A stretch of 64,000 nucleotides of DNA from contig WPIO01000014.1 of NCBI GenBank assembly GCA_009760855.2, positions 2,717,501 to 2,781,500 of the forward strand. Reading direction: 5' to 3'. The notes under the pieces were generated by a model. It did no database searches. It was given only the letters and a program-made list of their open reading frames with translations, and was not told where the DNA came from. The position numbers and the translations under genes were made by a program. The stretch's first letter is position 1, and every line of letters starts with the position of its first letter. Source of the DNA: Cristatella mucedo. Its lineage: Eukaryota; Bryozoa; Phylactolaemata; Cristatellidae. Positions 32,490 through 45,179 of this stretch are shown here, one piece after another.

Positions 32490-35195
32490 GTGATTTTGAG
32501 TGTGCTTCTGTAGTCGTACAAAGCAAATCCTTGAACCTAATGCGACACCTAGAAATATCGGTGCATATCACGGAAACTCTAACATCGCGTTAGAAGGCTG
32601 CACTGAAAGTTCCCCGACCTTGCTCATTTCCCGCCTTACGCACGAACTATCTTGCTGCTCTTCCTTAATGAAGCACTATCTTCGTATTGTGAACTTAGAT
32701 TTTTTCTCGGTTTCTATAACTTTAATATCAAACGAACTTAGCTGGTCAAAGCCTGGTCTCTTCTTTATATTCCAACTCGGCAAGCAAGTCAGCAGTGACT
32801 TCCATTTTATGTACGCGAATGACGTGCTACAAAATTACATAGGCTGAATAACATTTGCCCGCGAGAAAAGGGTATCAGAGGGTACACGATATTCAATTTG
32901 AACATTACCATGTTTACTAACAGAGAGGTGTGAAAAGACTTACCCAAAATGACACACGACCATCAAACCATCACTAATGACTGACGGTTCCGGACAGGCT
33001 CTTAATTTTTATCCCGTTACGTGACGAGTAGCCGAACAAAGAATTGTTACAAGCCGAAAAACCTCGACCAGCGATTCCTTACCAGGTTCACTTATGTGGA
33101 GGCAGCAGTCTACACGCAAAAAATTTCTGAAAAGCTTCAAGCCTTAAAACATCATGGGAAATTTGATTTAATAATTAAAGACTATGCATTTAGGCGTATA
33201 GGCGTGCAAAGGCACAACCACAATGACTCAGTGGCCAGATGACCGTCGCTAAGAGTGCTAGTCCCGTTCAGGCTCTTCATTTTTATACATTCCATTGAGA
33301 GATGCTCGCAACTGAGTATAAATACCGAATGTTGGGTCCCGCTGTACCGCCTGTATGTACTACTTCGGCGGATGTTGATGGAAAAAATGGCCGACCTTTG
33401 AGATTCTCAGGGGCCCAGGATCGGCCATGACAGTCACGAGCTATCGCGTGGCTTTCTGCGTACGTTAATACACTGCTTGCCGTATTGTCGATTCTATCTT
33501 CTGCTGTGCGCGAATGCACGCACAAGCCTAACATCTAACAAATTGTGGACCGAACGGAAACCTACTCCTCACAATTTTATGAATCTAAGTAATGATTTTA
33601 AAAATCTCACTACTTACTATTTCCTAATTTAATGAATAATGAAATATTTAGTTTCAGCTATGAGAGCTTATGCTGTAGATTCGCATGCAAATGATCTCCG
33701 CTTATATTTTTACACGTGAATAATCGTAGTTTACCGTCGTAGCAGTAATACAAATATCACTCAGGTCATAACGAAAGCGTGACGTCAGGTTCCATTCGCT
33801 CACTCAAGTGAGTAGTATGAAAGCAAAAGTGACCGGGGATTTGTGACCTGTGCGGAGGAGCGTTGGCATTACTGAGCGGGACTGGCATTGTGGAGATACA
33901 GCGGCAGATGAAGCCTTGGTGCAGAACAAGTCTTTGGTTCTAAGTTAAACCACGTTAACATTGCTTGTGTAGTGCGCTCCAATGGGACAGGAACAGCAAC
34001 AAGACCTAATAACACCAAGGCAAATTGAGCGGAATTCTGCATACCGACTGGAAAGCAAAATTTTTATGTTCATCGTCACGTTTGTGTGTCAGCTAAAAGC
34101 CATTCACCGTGCCTTTTGGGTTTTCCGGATCAAAGGTGAGACGAAATATAGTTCTTTGCTCCTAACAATCTTAGAGCACAGGCCTGCCAGTAAATCATAG
34201 AATTCGCAAAGACACGGTCACCACGCATTTCGAGTATCAGGCGCCCGAGTTCATTCCGCTGTTTGATGGGAGAATTTGAGCTTTGAATTAAGAAGAGAGC
34301 TCTAGTCTATTGCCTCGCTATGTAGACTAGCATTTGAGCGCCCCACACAAAACTAATTACTTTAACTAGACTCTTACGTGTCCGTTCGTCAATGCTAAAT
34401 GATGGCTCACTGTGGGAAGTGACAGTTATCTAGACAGCGGCAGTAGTTCGTAGCTTTGCGCTATCGAATTAAATATATTGACTTTGCTCTATCAGATAAG
34501 GGTACAGAGCAACTGTAGCCCTCAAGCTAGCATAAATGCCTCTTGATCAAAGGTTAATGATAGCGCTTTAAGCCTTACGCAGGAGAGAGGCAAATCCTCT
34601 AGGCAGGGCATTTGCTACCTGCTCGCCTTCGTCTCCCACGGCCCGGCTCTGCTCCAGTGACCTACAGAAAGTCGCTCCTCTTTCGGAAGGAAAAGTCGTA
34701 ACAGCTGTGCTCAAGCCGAACAATATTCAGGTTTGCGGTCGAAGCACAAATTAATTACAAAATGTTGTTTGTTGCAATCAAAATGCAGCCAAACCGGCCG
34801 GGACGGTACCTATGCACGAGTGCTACATAGCGCAGGTATCAAGGCTGTGCCCGCGAGATCTTGCATGAAGCAATGCGACCCATCGCCTTATTTCACTTGC
34901 TCTGTTCGTATTTTTCCGGTCGTATGACAAAAAATCAGTCACCTAAACTTGCAGCCATGCAGCTGGCAAATGCGCATCGCTATAACTTCTAGCATCAGCT
35001 AAAGTTTACTACCTCAATGAGAGTTGCCTCAGCTAGAGCTTACTGCCTCTGCTAGAGCATACTTCCGCAGCTTGAGCTCAGCGCCGGTGGCTGCCAATGG
35101 TCAGCGCCAAATCGTATCGTAGTACTTTATTGCATCATTAATCGCCGCTGCAGGGCTTTCCCATAGATTTGCGGTACGGAAAGTGCTAAGTAGAA

Positions 35196-35200
<5 letters not shown>
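32490..35200. other. Intergenic, no gene recognised
   Basis: No conserved coding segment. A 17-bp motif AGGCTCTT(A/C)ATTTTTAT occurs at about 33000 and 33275. A short three-unit run of AGCTAGAGCTTACTGCC-like sequence lies at 34994-35075. The missing exon 7 relic of SLC13 was looked for here and not found. Confidence 0.45.

Positions 35201-35273
<73 letters not shown>
35201..35273. repeat. GA microsatellite
   Basis: A nearly pure (GA)n run of about 33 units, ending in GGGAGAG. Confidence 0.95.
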
Positions 35274-35274
<1 letters not shown>

Positions 35275-36339
35275 TTTCTTGTTCTTTTAACGAGTTGGAT
35301 CAGCGTCGATACAATTTTTTAAATGACTTCCGGGCCAAACTTTGGAGCTTTCGTTCAGAGTTATCGTGACTACAGACATTATTCTTATAGGAAGTTTAAG
35401 TTTTGCTACGTTTCTTAACTTTCACTTCAACCCTACAGTTCAAGTATTTTTAAAACTATCCTTGTTCAGTATGTAGTGGACAAAGGTCTGATGCTACCTT
35501 GCAGTTTTTGCTTGACGGAAGAGTCTACAAAGTTAAATAGAGCCTACAAAATTAAGTTCTCAAGGTTTCATCTCCTTGGATAACAATATTTTTTCAGTCT
35601 TACATAGCATAACTAGGAAGATATGCAGGCACAGAGTTACGGAAGTTCAAACAGGAAGTAAACAATGCGTGTAATAAATTTGGCTGTAGTCTCTGATCCT
35701 CGAACGCAGAAGATTGAACGGATATACTGGACTAAACCATTAGCAAATTTTTCCTACTGCTGGAGTAAGTGAAAGGGCATTCTGCTACTTAAAGCGACAC
35801 AAACTAGCCGAGTATCCTTTGCCTGCATCAATACAGCAAGCCTCCCTGGAATTGCTCCACTCACGAACAGCTGCAGTGCACCAGCCAATTTTACAGACGG
35901 ATGGCTGGGGTAATAAGGTGCTCGAGTTGGCTATGAATTTAAAGGCATGACAGGCTGTCAAGTCTGCAGATTCATGCCCGATAAGAAACCGCTGGTCCGC
36001 TGGCGATAACTGATAAGCGAAAACCGCATACATTTGGTCTGAGCAGCAATAGCTGTTGGGTGGATGCCACAGTGCAGGGCATCGCATGCATTCTAGCGAA
36101 AGCTTTTGCGAGACATTGAGGCGTAAAAAGGTCAACACGAGACCTGTATGACTTGACCAATTTCCACGAAGTCTCCCTACTATTATTCCGACAGCTAATG
36201 ACACCGGAACGAGTAGCGGAAGACCGGCTAAACTCTCTCATCAAAATTTAAATCTAGCTAGTAAGTTCCAGTCAAGTTTTAGAGCTATTCATTTCATGCA
36301 TTTAAATTCATGCAAAACCAGCCCTACAGTAAATGTATG
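35274..36339. other. Intergenic, no gene recognised
   Basis: The minus-strand frame 35785-36204 (139 codons) has no recognisable domain, splice context or homology that I can see. The rest is AT-rich unique-looking sequence. Confidence 0.4.
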
Positions 36340-37505
36340 AAGGCTTTCTCAGGAATGATCACATCGTTAGACTTTCTTTCTCTGCTAGTTTTGCCAGATC
36401 TCTTAGCTGCGTTTGAGACCATTGATCCTCAAGCCCTTCTTAAAAATTCAATCTCTATCCAGGCACTTTACATACACAGGGCTCTAGCCCACAACCTCGG
36501 AAATTACATGCAATGATCCTTGCCTCGGTCATCAAAGGCGAGTACTTTAACCGCTGAGCGCCCATCATTCCGCTAGGCATCACTAGCATTGCCATTATTA
36601 TCAAATCTTAACGGAAGATTTCTGAGCGTTGCTATTAACGGATAATGAATATCCGCAGAGCCTTCGAAGTATGGGTAACCCTAAGGAACCATGTTTGGTT
36701 CTACTGATTTTGCAATTTATTATCTCGCTCTTGCCGATGAAACTGCAAAAGACAGTCCGGGCTTTAATTTTTACGCAGATTACCTAAAGCTACACATCTA
36801 CTCTGGTCCTTTTGTGCCTTCCAGCACGTCAAACTCTCTTAACTCGTTTATCGCATGTGTTGCTCACATTCACACTTGCATGACACCAAACACTCTCAAA
36901 TTGAATGGTGATACAACTAATTTACTGGTTGTGGTCCAAACATGTGTTACAAAGAAATTGGAAATCCTAACCCTCAAAATGGCCACCGCTAAAATCTCCT
37001 GACGTGTCTGCACGAAATCGGGTGTCAGGATTCAAAATGACCTTTCAATAGATTACCAGGTCAGGTTTTCAATCAAGTGTGCTTACTTTCAGCTAAGTAA
37101 AACAATTCCCACTTGCTAAATTAAGGATTCTTCAGTCAAGCATTAGTTATGTCACAACTACAATCCTATATCTCACTCGTCGCAAATCTGCCGGACTGTG
37201 TAATGAGACACTAAAAGCTGGTGCGAAACTCTACAGGTAGACTCGTCTGTCGTGAATGACGCAACTGCCACATTGCACCACTACTCACCAACCTGCACTC
37301 GGTCCCCATCAAGCAGCGTAACAAATTTAAGACGCTGGCACTCACTTTTTGATGCTTTCATTCTCTTGCTGCGGCCCACCTATCCAAAATACTTGTCATT
37401 CAAGGACTTAGCATATTACCATCCACTCTAGTGACCAAAAATACTTATCTGCACTTTTCTAAAAAGCCTCAAATACTTTGAGGATCGTGTCTTATGTTCG
37501 AAGAG
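36340..37505 (+). mobile_element. Old L2-like LINE fragment, plus strand
   Basis: RT remnants appear in order on the plus strand: LVLPDLLAAFETIDPQALL, then (after a SINE insertion) FNFYADYLKLHIYSG, SSTSNSLNSFIACV and LKLNGDTTNLLVV, then the GRLVCRE-type and LHWLP-type regions near 37240-37330. Many frame breaks. It meets copy C tail to tail. Confidence 0.75.
36441..36562 (-). mobile_element. tRNA-derived SINE nested in LINE
   Basis: On the minus strand the head GGCGCTCAGCGGTTAAAG and a B-box-like GGGCTAGAGCCC are followed by the tail ending ATTGAATTTTT. It splits the RT coding sequence of the plus-strand LINE between the FETIDPQALL and NGRFLSVAING segments, so it inserted later. Confidence 0.7.
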
Positions 37506-37621
37506 GGAAAAGCAAGTCTCGCCGATTAGGTTCCTGACACATAGCTCCCTCCATGTAGGTTGCGAGACAATAAGGTCCCGGGATAACTGGGTACTGAACG
37601 CTTAGATTCCGCACCTGTTAC

Positions 37622-39490
37622 GTAATAATAATAATAATGATAATATTACACTTGATAAAGCGCTCTCAAGAACTCAATCTCTCTCTAGGCGCTTTACAAT
37701 TGCTGCAAAGGGAAATGCAATTGACGGGTGAGTAAAATCATGCTTGACAAACAAACAAAATGAATACCTTGGTTAGGGGTGACATGCACAGGGTCAGCAT
37801 GCAAATGTGGTTAGTGGCAGCATGCACAGTGTCAGCACGCATAAGCACATGAAGGACGAATCACAGGGACCCTCTAAATGCTGTCCTAAATAGGTGTTTT
37901 TAAATGTGGTCAGGTCAGGGGATGTTCTGACGCAGGTCGGGAGGGAGTTCCAGGCTTTGAGAGTATACGAACTAAATACACGGACTCCAAAGGATTTGAG
38001 GTTTGTACGGGTATTTGTAGACTGTTGGATTCCAAAAAGCGGGTGGTACAATGCTTGGCCTGATGGGGGAGTATATCTGGGAGATAGGCTGGAGCCAAAG
38101 AATGAAGTGACCTAAAAGTAAGTGACAAAATCTTGAAGTCAATCCGTTGCTTGACTGGTAGCCAGTGCAGGTCGGCGAGAAGTAGAGTAATGTGGCAACG
38201 GCGACGCTCACGACAGACAAGCCTAGCTGCGGAGTTTTGCACCAGCTGCAATTGCCTGATCGCTCATGCCGGAAGGCCCTCGAGCAGTGAGTTGCAGAAG
38301 TCAAGTCGGGATGTCACAAATACATGGACAAACTTAGATGTGGTATCCTTTTCTAAATAAGCCTAAATTTTTAGCAATGTTATTAAGCTGAAAATAGGCA
38401 GAGTTGACTGTGGAGCTGATACGGTCGTCTAACGAGAGGTTGCTTCGGAATATGACACCTAGATTTCGAGCTGATTCAACTGGAGATATGCTGGCAGAGC
38501 CAATTTTGAGCGTCAGCTTTTCCAATTTGTGAATCACACTGGGTTTGCCCATAACTAGTAAGTTGGTTTTATCGTCATTTAGTTTTAGAAAATTTGCTGC
38601 CATCCATGTGCGTATGTCATCAATACATGCAGCAAGTGAGTTGAGAGAATTTGAGGTGCTCGAAGGGTGGGAGGGATCAAAGCAAAGGTACAACTGAGTG
38701 TCATCCGCATAGAAGTGAAAGCCTAGATTGTGCTTGGAAATCATATCAGCAAGAGGGAGAGTATAAACCGTGAAAAGAACCGGACCTAGCACGGAGCCCT
38801 GAGGTACCCCATATTTCAGAGGTACCTCAGATGATCTTTTTCCATTCACGTCAATACTCTGGAGTCTCCCACTGAGATAGGACCTGAACCATTGCAGAGC
38901 AGTGCCAGTCATGCCCAGGCGAGATGAGAGGCGCTCTAGAAGAACTTTGCGATCGATAGTATCAAAAGCTGCCGAAAGATTGAGTAAAACAAGCAGAGAC
39001 ACTCTACCCTTGTCTGCATTCCTAAGTAGGTCGTTGTATACCCGAAGCAATGCTGACTCTGTGGAGTGATTAGCTCTAAAGCCAGACTTGAACTTACTAG
39101 CAAGATGTGAGGTTTCGATTTATGAGTTAAGCTGGTCTGCTACGACCCGTTCCAGTGTCTTAGGAATGGTAGAAGGGAGACTGGACGGTAGTTGCTCAAG
39201 TTCTCTTGGTCTAGTGTTGATTTCTTGAGAAGTGGCCTGACTACAGCTTTTTTGAAAGGTGCTGGGACATGACCTGAGGCTAATGACATATTAATGATGG
39301 TAGTTATGCATGGCAGCAGCAGATCAATGCAACGTATGAGCAGGACAGTGGGAATAGGGTCCAGAGGACTTGCTGTCTTCTTTGATTGAGATACGAGCTT
39401 CAGGAGTAGATCACTATTGACCTGCTTAAATGTAGACATTGGGGTGCAGCCAGGAATCGGGGTACAGCATTCTAGTGGAGATGTAAAGAC
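37622..39490 (-). mobile_element. L2-like LINE, copy C
   Basis: The copy is about 1.87 kb. The AAT tail is at 37624-37645. Minus-strand frames 39140-39439 (SPLDPIPTVLL, NLSNYRPVSLLPFL), 38334-39050 (LSAAFDTIDRK, YGVPQGSVLGPVLFTVY, YADDTQLY, FLKLNDDKTNLLVMGK) and 37910-38251 ([19 protein letters not shown]) give the RT domain in order. The YADD catalytic box is intact, but two frameshifts and 5' truncation make the copy inactive. Confidence 0.88.
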
Positions 39491-39499
39491 TGTGATATT

Positions 39500-40567
39500 T
39501 AACTCATATCGCTATAATTCAAAGAGCTTAAAAAGTAATATTGGTAAAGAGCAAGATTTGCTTGATGGGACGAAAAGAGATTCGGATGTGATGAAATGAG
39601 ATCGGTGACGTCATAATTGCAAGCAGTGATGCTCATACGCACGGAAGCAATGCTGAGGGAATGGAGGTAGAGAGATTGAAGACTTCAATGAAGAGACCAG
39701 ATCAAGAGACAATGGAGGACCTTCTCAGATCATGAAAATCTCATTCAGAATAGTAATCAAGCCATAATGGAACAGATGCCGAACAAGGATGCTAAACAAA
39801 AAATCATCCAACGAGATAGAAACCAAGCAATGGCTCCACCGGCTCCACCAAACAGTTTGGCAGAGCTCGTCATTCCGGAGCTAAATTACTAATTATACCA
39901 AACTAAGGAGGGTCAGGATGAGCTGTTTCTGCTTTGTTCTGAGATACCGGCCTAGATGATCGGAATAGGATTCTTATTTTTTGGTCGTGACAGCTATGAC
40001 AGCGTGGAGTCATCAGTTGGCAGATGTGTTCTCGGATGGAACATTTACTCTATGACCATCTCTTTTCGAAAAAAATTACGTTTTTTGTCTAAGCGTGAGA
40101 ATTTAATTTTCCCAGTTCTGTATGCTCTTCTTCCAAATAAACCACAACGCACATATCACGCACTCTTTACCCACATAAAGGAAGTCTGGCCTCAGTTCAA
40201 TCATATCTTCTTTTCCACCGATTTAGAAAAGGCAGTCATCAATGCTACTCACGAAGCGTTTCCAACTGTATAACTCTGAAGATGTCTATTTTTTCTAACG
40301 AAGAGCTTTAGACAGCACTTGGTGGATTCAAGCTTGTTTCAGCTGAATAATACTGAACCGGTCTTTTGCGGTTCAGGCTAGAATGAGTGATTCTCTAGCA
40401 TTTGTTCCCATTTTCGGTTTGGATGATGCTTTCGATGTACTAATTGAAATAATTTATGATGACTTGCAACCGATACTGACCTGGTTCATGGAAAATTACA
40501 CAGGAAGAATTTTTGGAAAAAACCAACGTCGTCAACTCGCATTATCACCGCAACTAAAACTCTTTTG
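39500..40567 (+). pseudogene. FLYWCH-MULE transposase-derived pseudogene
   Basis: Domains read in order on the plus strand, broken by stops. A FLYWCH-like start has YRYNSKSLKSNIGKE and DGTKRDSDVM. A linker reads VERLKTSMKRP, MEQMPNKDAKQKIIQRDRN and PPNSLAELVIPEL. The MULE transposase core has FPVLYALLPNKPQRTYHALF and FSTDLEKAVINATHEAFP (40080-40270). A tail has LAFVPIFGLDDAFDVL. Mutator-like transposases with FLYWCH fingers have this layout. It is non-functional here. Confidence 0.72.
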
Positions 40568-40789
40568 ACCGGATTCTTAATTAATTTTAGAAATACGTAT
40601 TATTTTATAAAAGACTTAATATAATTAAAAAAGTAATTACTATCACAATAGAAACATGATATTATTTAATTTAGTTAGATTCCTAATGTGCTGAAAATTT
40701 ACTAGTGTAAAATTGATCTTGTTTCGGGACCTACCTGGTGAGACCTATCTATGAGGAACCTACTCGGCTGGAGCTATTTTTTGCGTACT

Positions 40790-41262
40790 GAGTGTGTCTA
40801 GATTAGGATTCAGTTCTCTTAAGGTGCAATACTATTTTTGAAATGTTATTAATGTTACAGCTAGCAGAATGTTTCCATTATGTTCCTGAAATAATCCCTA
40901 ATCAGGCTTAGAATCACTATAAGTGCTCGTCTGATGCTGGTACTTTGATTGTGCCTCTATCGAACCACAAGTACTTTGATGACTCTTTCTTCAGTTCCTC
41001 TGCTTCAGAAACCAGGAAGTCACTATCTTCTAATCACAAAATTCCCTGTCGCGATGAAATTAAAAAGTAGCTAAAAAAAACTTTTTAATCACAGCCTTTA
41101 TTCTTTCCATTTGGATTGGCCTCTGTGTGCTTGAGCTTTGTAAATTAAACATTTTATATAGCCAAGAATTGATTTTCTTGCTATCGAGCATTTTTAAAGT
41201 GCCCGCAAAGATATTGAGTTAGCTCAGCGTGCTATATAAGTGATACGAATGATTTATTGTCT
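40790..41262 (+). mobile_element. Two SINE/LINE 3' tail remnants
   Basis: AGATTAGGATTCAGTTCTCT near 40800 and AAGATATTGAGTTAGCTCAG near 41205 both resemble the shared LINE/SINE tail, each followed by AT-rich sequence. No heads are preserved. Confidence 0.45.
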
Positions 41263-41646
41263 TTAATCTTAGCAGCCAAGTTTCTCTATCTGTCGGGAAA
41301 ATGTACACTCATGGAGCATTCGAGCAAAACTGAGTTAAACGTGAGATAGCGAACAGCAGCAGTCAGTATTGGAACAGTTCCCGTGTCGCTTCAGGAGTGG
41401 TAGGTGCTATGGGAACATATTTCGTACACATTTTGCTTGCAACGTGACTTTTGTTTTCGCGGATGGACGTTGCGAGATATAATACACACACGACACGAAA
41501 ATATTGCGAGACTTTTAAGAACACTGCTGTGCACAGTATATTATTATTATTTTATATTATTATTATTACTATTATTTTTAATGATGTTTTTCCATTGCTA
41601 TCTATGATGTATCACGCTCTTATTTTAGGCAGCAGACTAGTTTGTA

Positions 41647-41719
41647 GGCCCCGTCCTGGCTGTTTGACGTGAAAGACGTCAAGGTTGGTGGAAGCATTGC
41701 TTTCGCCCAAGCCATCGAG
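41647..41719 (+). pseudogene. Decayed SLC13 exon 8
   Basis: The sequence translates to RPRPGCLT, a stop, and after a deletion VGGSIAFAQAIE, then GTTTGT at the donor position. Exon 8 of the intact gene reads PSPGCLTWKAVHEK and ends IGGGFALAEAIE before GTAAGC. About 36 bases covering the MPWGVVIL segment are missing. It is on the same strand as the intact gene, 3.9 kb before its first exon. Confidence 0.65.
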
Positions 41720-42299
41720 GTTTGTACTAATTGATGTATTGAAGTACTAATTGATGGTGAAGTCTTTGCACGTTTTCTAAAACCCTAGCTAGGCTAATTT
41801 AAATGACAGGCCATAATAAAAACTATGCTGATTGATTGGGCATTTGAGAACGGCCCTGCTAGAATACAAATACCTGGGTCACGGAGTTTATAGGCTCGCT
41901 TGGAATAAGTCATCAGGTCAAAATGCTGAGCTCATGTATGTATACTATAACAAGTTTAGGCAGCTTAACGTCAATGAGATAGCTCCTAAATGGGTCTACC
42001 AAATGCCGTACTTACGTGCCTTTTAAATATGTAGGCAGTTGGCAAAATGGACACTATTTGCCTGTGTAAAGTGGTCGCATTCATAATATTAGTTGAGCTG
42101 TCGAGGCACAATAGCAATCATTGTTGCGGTTTTTGACCGGTGGTTACAAGTTAAATTTACAGGAGAAATTTTTTTTCTAATCAAAGTTCAGCAAGAATGA
42201 CCGGTCACAGGTAGCACTTACGAGGCTTTTGAGATCGAACGGCAACCTAAAAGCTGCCCTTCATCAATTCACGTGGTCGGCATGATGCTTGAAACAATT

Positions 42300-42400
42300 G
42301 ACTTGCTTGCTTTCCAGCTTGTGCAAAGTGCTTGGAAAGCTTTAGTTACCTTATGGAGCTACACAAAATTATTTTAGTATCATTAATAAAAAATTATTAA
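42300..42400 (+). mobile_element. SINE/LINE tail remnant
   Basis: TGCAAAGTGCTTGGAAAG and an AT-rich ATTAATAAAAAATTATT end resemble the terminal part of the LINE/SINE tail. Highly decayed. Confidence 0.35.
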
Positions 42401-44530
42401 ATGTTGAGCTCCACAGATTTTATTTATATTGAGCAGAAGGCACTTAGCGGCAATCAACTTCCTTCGTACGGACTATTACAGCTTTGCATGCTTCACTCTA
42501 GAATTAGCCACCAGGGTAATAAAGTGCAAGCACTTTACAACCTCTGGCTGAGACCCAGAAGTGTAGGCAGTATATGCACGCTATTCTATATTATGTTTAA
42601 CTCATTTCTTGAGGCCAAATGCAGTACTTCATTATTAATATTTACTCATTAGCTAGTCATCTCGACTGAATGTCGTGCTAGGAAAATCAAACTAGTTCTA
42701 TCTTAGCAATGCTTCTGAGAACTAGTTGATATCTTAAAGTCATTCCATATAGATTCATAATAATTTACGTCTACTTAATGTTGCCAATTTTATGAAATTA
42801 ATGTTCCTCTCGGTTGGTGTATGTGCTTCACAAGCTTCAGGCTGTTTGGCGCTTTTGTAGCCTGGTAAGTTACAGGAAAACATAAAATAAGTCCCGCGAG
42901 CTTCCTTTAAAAAACACTTCCACCTTGCATTTGTAAGTCCTTTTCATTTATTCTCTTAGTGGCTATGCCTTCAAAATTTTTTTTCGCAACGGAAATGCTC
43001 AAGATTTGATATAGTGAATGATTGTTAACAGATCACAGGCAGGAATGATTTGGATTCTCCCTGTTTTACTTAGGGGTCAAACCGATCATCTTATTACTAG
43101 CGTTCAGCGATAGGTCGTGTTTTGCGCAAGTTTAGATACAAGTGGATCTGACAATTTTGGCATACTGCTCGCAACAGTTGCGACCATTACAGAGTGCAGA
43201 AATTACTTCCAGTTGGAGTCATTTTCATTTGGCACCGCACCGAATGGCACCGAATTGTTAAATTGAAGTCTGCTTATAATAAACAGAACTGCCAGTCTCA
43301 TTCAATTTTCTTTAGCTTACCTTGAAGTTTTAGAAATTATATTTCTTGTTGGCTTTTTAAAGAAACTTGTATGGAATATTCAATTATTATTTAATTAACC
43401 GTGGAAAATATGGTGTAGCTAACAAAAAATAACAACTACTTCATTGTTCAATACTACGTCCGTTAGACATATTGCATGTCTTTGACGTGAGAGAAGCAAA
43501 CTACTTAAAATCAAGAAAATAACGCTGAGTCAATAGCCACCTTTTTGCAGCACACACGCCGTCCTTCGGCGGGGTCGTTGGGTTCCCTATCGACAGAATA
43601 AAAAGTCCTGCTGGAAGTCGAAAACCTGCGTTTGGCGTAATAAGGCAAGCTTCCCTCACAGCGGCTCCATTCCAAAACATACAAGCATTATTTTATGCGT
43701 AATTGGCGTGGTATGCCGCAAGAACACGTTCTTGGTTCACGCATGATGTTTTTGGTACTTCAGTATTCGTGGTAGATCAAGCAGTCTACCGGAGCTGTGT
43801 CTGTGTCCTGGGTACTGCCAGCTGTCAAGCTTAGCAATATTACGTTCGGTTGGATAGGCAAAGCGGCCGCAACCGCTTCTATGGGCTTTTCGTAATATCG
43901 TGAAGGTGAGCAGCCGTTGCTGAATGTCAGTTAGAGTTTTTACATTCAGCTTTATAGTAGGTAAATTTTAGTCATCATGCTTTAGAATCAGAGTGGTGCT
44001 TACTAGGCCACAGCTAGTCCCAGATTTGATGAGGAGGAACTTGAAGCGGGCTGTGGGACCTGTAGGGGTCGTCAGCTGTGCTGTTGCCGTAAGAGAGGCC
44101 GCCAGGCTGAGGGCTAAGTCAGCCAAGGGCTAGTTGTGGACGATAGCAACGAGAAGAGAGGAGATTTTGAGATGACCTTTGATTCCTCATTAGGGCCGAT
44201 ATACGGAACCTGAGAGCGAACAATAGCAGTCAGTCAGACCTTTCGCCTAAATGACACCAAACAGCTGCTGTGGAGAGGCCCCTTAACGATGCAGAGAAAA
44301 GTTCTTACTCTGACTCATAATGGCTGGCATGGCTTGGTTCCAAAAGTACGTTGCCGAACTTGTCCGCCGGTTTCAGCATCCTCGTACCCTTAGGTCTCTT
44401 TAGACAATAAATTAGCTGTTTCACCCTACGCTTGGACCGCTGGCGATAGGAGCTTTTGCTCTGCATATTCTTAATTGTGGAGCTCGCGTCCGAAATTCCT
44501 ACAACCCAATATTTTCAAGCTATTCAACAT
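42401..44530. other. Intergenic, no gene recognised
   Basis: AT-rich sequence giving way to GC-richer sequence from about 43550. No conserved ORF or clear repeat. Confidence 0.4.
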
Positions 44531-44539
44531 CTACATTTG

Positions 44540-44665
44540 TATATCAACTGAAAAACTTATAAGACCATCGCTACCGCTTGCAGTGGGCAATAAATCACCA
44601 ACTGCAGGTCTCGAACGAACGACTAGAGTTGTGAAGAGCGAGTACTTTACCTCTGGGTTAAGACT
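44540..44665 (-). mobile_element. tRNA-derived SINE, second family
   Basis: CACCAACTGCAGGTCTCGAA (44598-44617) parallels GCCAACTGCAGGAATCGAAC at 61154, giving a B-box-like TTCGAGACC on the minus strand, and GAGCGAGTACTTTACC is a degenerate A-box end. Degraded. Confidence 0.5.
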
Positions 44666-45179
44666 CAGGTTCAACGATATCTTCTCTCCTAATGCTGACT
44701 GTGGCACATCATTTCCACTCACCCTGAGCTGCTACTTTAATGCTTCTCGCCCCTCGACTGCCCTTCCGCATAAACCATACTTCTCACTTTCTATTCGTTG
44801 CGTGAGAGGAAGTCTGTTGGCAACCGAATGCCCGCCGAATGTCACACGGACTTTGACTGCCCTACTTCAAACTCTATCCAGCGTAGCGTTCACTCACTCG
44901 GATTTTGTGGCTCTTCGGAGTTGCTGACGGAGACACAATAGCTGGCCATGCGGCGGCCGATCGGCCAAGCCAGCGGCGCTAGCTCTTTGCCAACGTAAAC
45001 CGAATGCCAAACTAACGGCGCGAAACATTTCCGATATAAAACGCAAGACAAAATGCTGAGCAGAGCGCATGCCGAGAGCACAATCGAGCCTTTGCTCTCG
45101 CTGGATCCGTCAAGTTCTGCTAGGCAGCGTAAGTAAGCGGGGTTAGTCGTGTCTCTAAGCAATTTCACAGCAAAGTAGA

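Noticed and set aside
32795-32840. LINE RT box (FHFMYANDVLQ)
   Set aside because: The YAND word resembles YADD, but the flanking sequence does not align convincingly with the local LINE, so it may be chance.
34888-34926. Relic of SLC13 exon 7
   Set aside because: It is a short hydrophobic stretch in roughly the right interval, but there is no acceptor or alignable sequence beyond a few residues.
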